In this document: piece by piece, positions 63,011-64,000 of the stretch
Layout: every line of letters begins with the position of its first letter
How positions within the stretch are numbered: position 1 is the first letter of the stretch
Origin: Salinisphaera shabanensis E1L3A
GTDB lineage: Bacteria; Pseudomonadota; Gammaproteobacteria; Nevskiales; Salinisphaeraceae
Assembly: GCF_000215955.2 (NCBI RefSeq)
Contig: NZ_AFNV02000003.1
Coordinates: 62,001 to 126,000, forward strand
Length of the DNA: 64,000 nt
Reading direction: 5' to 3'
Made by a program: the position numbers and the translations under genes
Notes under the pieces: generated by a model
Seen by the model: only the letters and a program-made list of their open reading frames with translations
What the model was told of the DNA's origin: nothing
The model's database searches: none

Positions 63011-63985
63011 TCATAACCGTATCCGCGGATCAAACAGCGTATAGCTGATATCGGTCAGCAGCAGTCCGACGATATAGAGCACGGAGCCGAGGAACACCAT
63101 CGCCCGCACAATGGCGAAGTCCTGGTTGTTGATGGCCTCGATCGTATAGCTGCCCAGCCCCGGGATGCCGAAGAAGGATTCCATGATCAGGCTGCCCATG
63201 AACAGCAGCGGCAGCAGCACGACCACGCCGGTGAGAATGGGGATCATGCCGTTCTTGAGTACGTGCACGAACAGAATGCGCAGGTCGGACAAACCCTTGG
63301 CGCGGGCGGTGCGCACATAGTCCTTCCCGTACTCCTCCATGAAGATGGTGCGATACCAGCGCGTGCCGGAACCGATGCCGCCCACCACGCCGATGATCAC
63401 CGGCAGCACCAGGAACTTGCCCATGTCCCAGCCCGCGTCAAAACCGGAAATGGGCACCAGATTCATGAGCTTGCCGGCCACGTACTGGCCCGCGATGATG
63501 TAGAACAGCGGCGAGATCGACATCAGCACCACGCACAGCACCACGCCGCCCCAGTCGATCGCCGTGGAGCGAAAGAACACCAGCAGCAGCCCGAAGGTGA
63601 TGTTCACCAGCATGCCCACGATGAGCGTGGGTACGGCCAGCGCCAGGCTCGGACCCATGCGTTCGAGAATGTCTGAGGAAATCGAGCGACCGGAATCAGA
63701 ATGCCCGAAGTCGAAGGCGATTACTTTTACTGATTTCTGAAAGAACAGCGTCTCGGTCAGGCTGTCGAGACCGTCGACTTGCTCGTTATAGATATAGGGC
63801 AAGTCGTAGCCGTGGGTGGCTTTCCATGTCTGGATCGCCTCGGGCGTAACGCGCTTGAAGCCGAGCTGCATGCGGGCGATATCGTCCGGCGTGTTCACCA
63901 CGAAGAACAGCAGGAAGGTGATCAGGTTGACGCCGATGAGCACCGGAATCGCATAGAGCACGCGGCGGATGATGTAGGCCAGCAT
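63011..63985 (-). CDS. Peptide ABC transporter permease, DppB/OppB-like
   Basis: A 324-residue inner-membrane permease with six helices: N-terminal YIIRRVLYAIPVLIGVNLITF and the EAA-loop region YVRTARAKGLSDLRILFVHVLKNGM. It is the partner of the 484-residue permease at 60859. The ATG at 63985 is preceded by GCGCTG, giving a TGATG that may be the stop of an upstream gene, probably the binding protein, outside the window. Confidence 0.9.
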   Translation of the reverse strand: MLAYIIRRVLYAIPVLIGVNLITFLLFFVVNTPDDIARMQLGFKRVTPEAIQTWKATHGYDLPYIYNEQVDGLDSLTETLFFQKSVKVIAFDFGHSDSGRSISSDILERMGPSLALAVPTLIVGMLVNITFGLLLVFFRSTAIDWGGVVLCVVLMSISPLFYIIAGQYVAGKLMNLVPISGFDAGWDMGKFLVLPVIIGVVGGIGSGTRWYRTIFMEEYGKDYVRTARAKGLSDLRILFVHVLKNGMIPILTGVVVLLPLLFMGSLIMESFFGIPGLGSYTIEAINNQDFAIVRAMVFLGSVLYIVGLLLTDISYTLFDPRIRL

Positions 63986-64000
63986 CAGCGCATGCTCCGT

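Overview
The window looks like chromosomal DNA of a GC-rich, Gram-negative, aerobic gammaproteobacterium. The DcaP-type porin, wax-ester synthase/DGAT, many hotdog thioesterases, haloalkane dehalogenase, TAXI-type binding protein and manganese catalase fit a marine or halophilic lipid- and hydrocarbon-using lineage. Salinisphaera or a relative is my best guess, from gene content only. I see no rRNA, tRNA, CRISPR array, transposase or phage gene. Genes are dense and many are translationally coupled by ATGA, TGATG or GTGA overlaps.

Layout. 1-3.7 kb: methionine salvage (mtnA on +, facing mtnB-mtnC-mtnD on -), with a MerR regulator and a carboxymuconolactone-decarboxylase-like gene behind a MerR-type promoter. 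4-9.2 kb: GST, then a histidine phosphatase-TetR-phosphotransferase operon divergent from an SDR and a saccharopine-dehydrogenase-like gene, with a palindrome between them. 9.2-16.4 kb: mtfA, a hypothetical membrane protein, a 5'-nucleotidase, a DcaP porin behind a sigma-54-like promoter, a TPR-sulfotransferase and a metallo-beta-lactamase-fold exonuclease. 16.6-20.3 kb: a patatin lipase coupled to a voltage-sensor-like membrane protein without a pore, then a double-DUF302 lipoprotein. 20.3-23.8 kb: peptidoglycan pair (L,D-transpeptidase and M15-type peptidase) and a LON-substrate-binding-domain protein. 23.9-34.4 kb: lipid and transport functions (three thioesterases, glpQ with a Pho box, two tandem YbfB-type MFS proteins, a LysE exporter, a coupled WS/DGAT-membrane protein-HNH set, a PhyH-DUF4174-DUF2237 operon, a DUF4442 protein).

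34.4-46.4 kb: MsrB, DUF2147, a NYN/LOTUS RNA-binding protein, a SodC-like lipoprotein that lacks two zinc histidines, a haloalkane dehalogenase, an orphan ParA, a phosphodiesterase, a crotonase, oligopeptidase B, DUF2254 and a macro-domain protein. 46.4-49 kb: phoX with a Pho-box promoter. 49-54.1 kb: a LysR gene divergent from an AidB-like acyl-CoA dehydrogenase, followed by a frameshifted CoA-transferase and a deleted, frameshifted glutaryl-CoA dehydrogenase, so a glutaryl-CoA catabolic locus in decay. 54.2-64 kb: an orphan TAXI binding protein and a peptide ABC transporter whose permease genes are separated by a higBA toxin-antitoxin pair and whose ATPase gene lies 3.4 kb away behind a manganese catalase/ferritin-like stress pair and a TauE-type exporter.

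Common threads are phosphate scavenging (phoX and glpQ share one Pho-box geometry), acyl-CoA and lipid turnover, and oxidative-stress defence. Several start codons were moved inward to ATG or GTG codons that give family-typical N-termini or good Shine-Dalgarno spacing; these choices are stated per gene.
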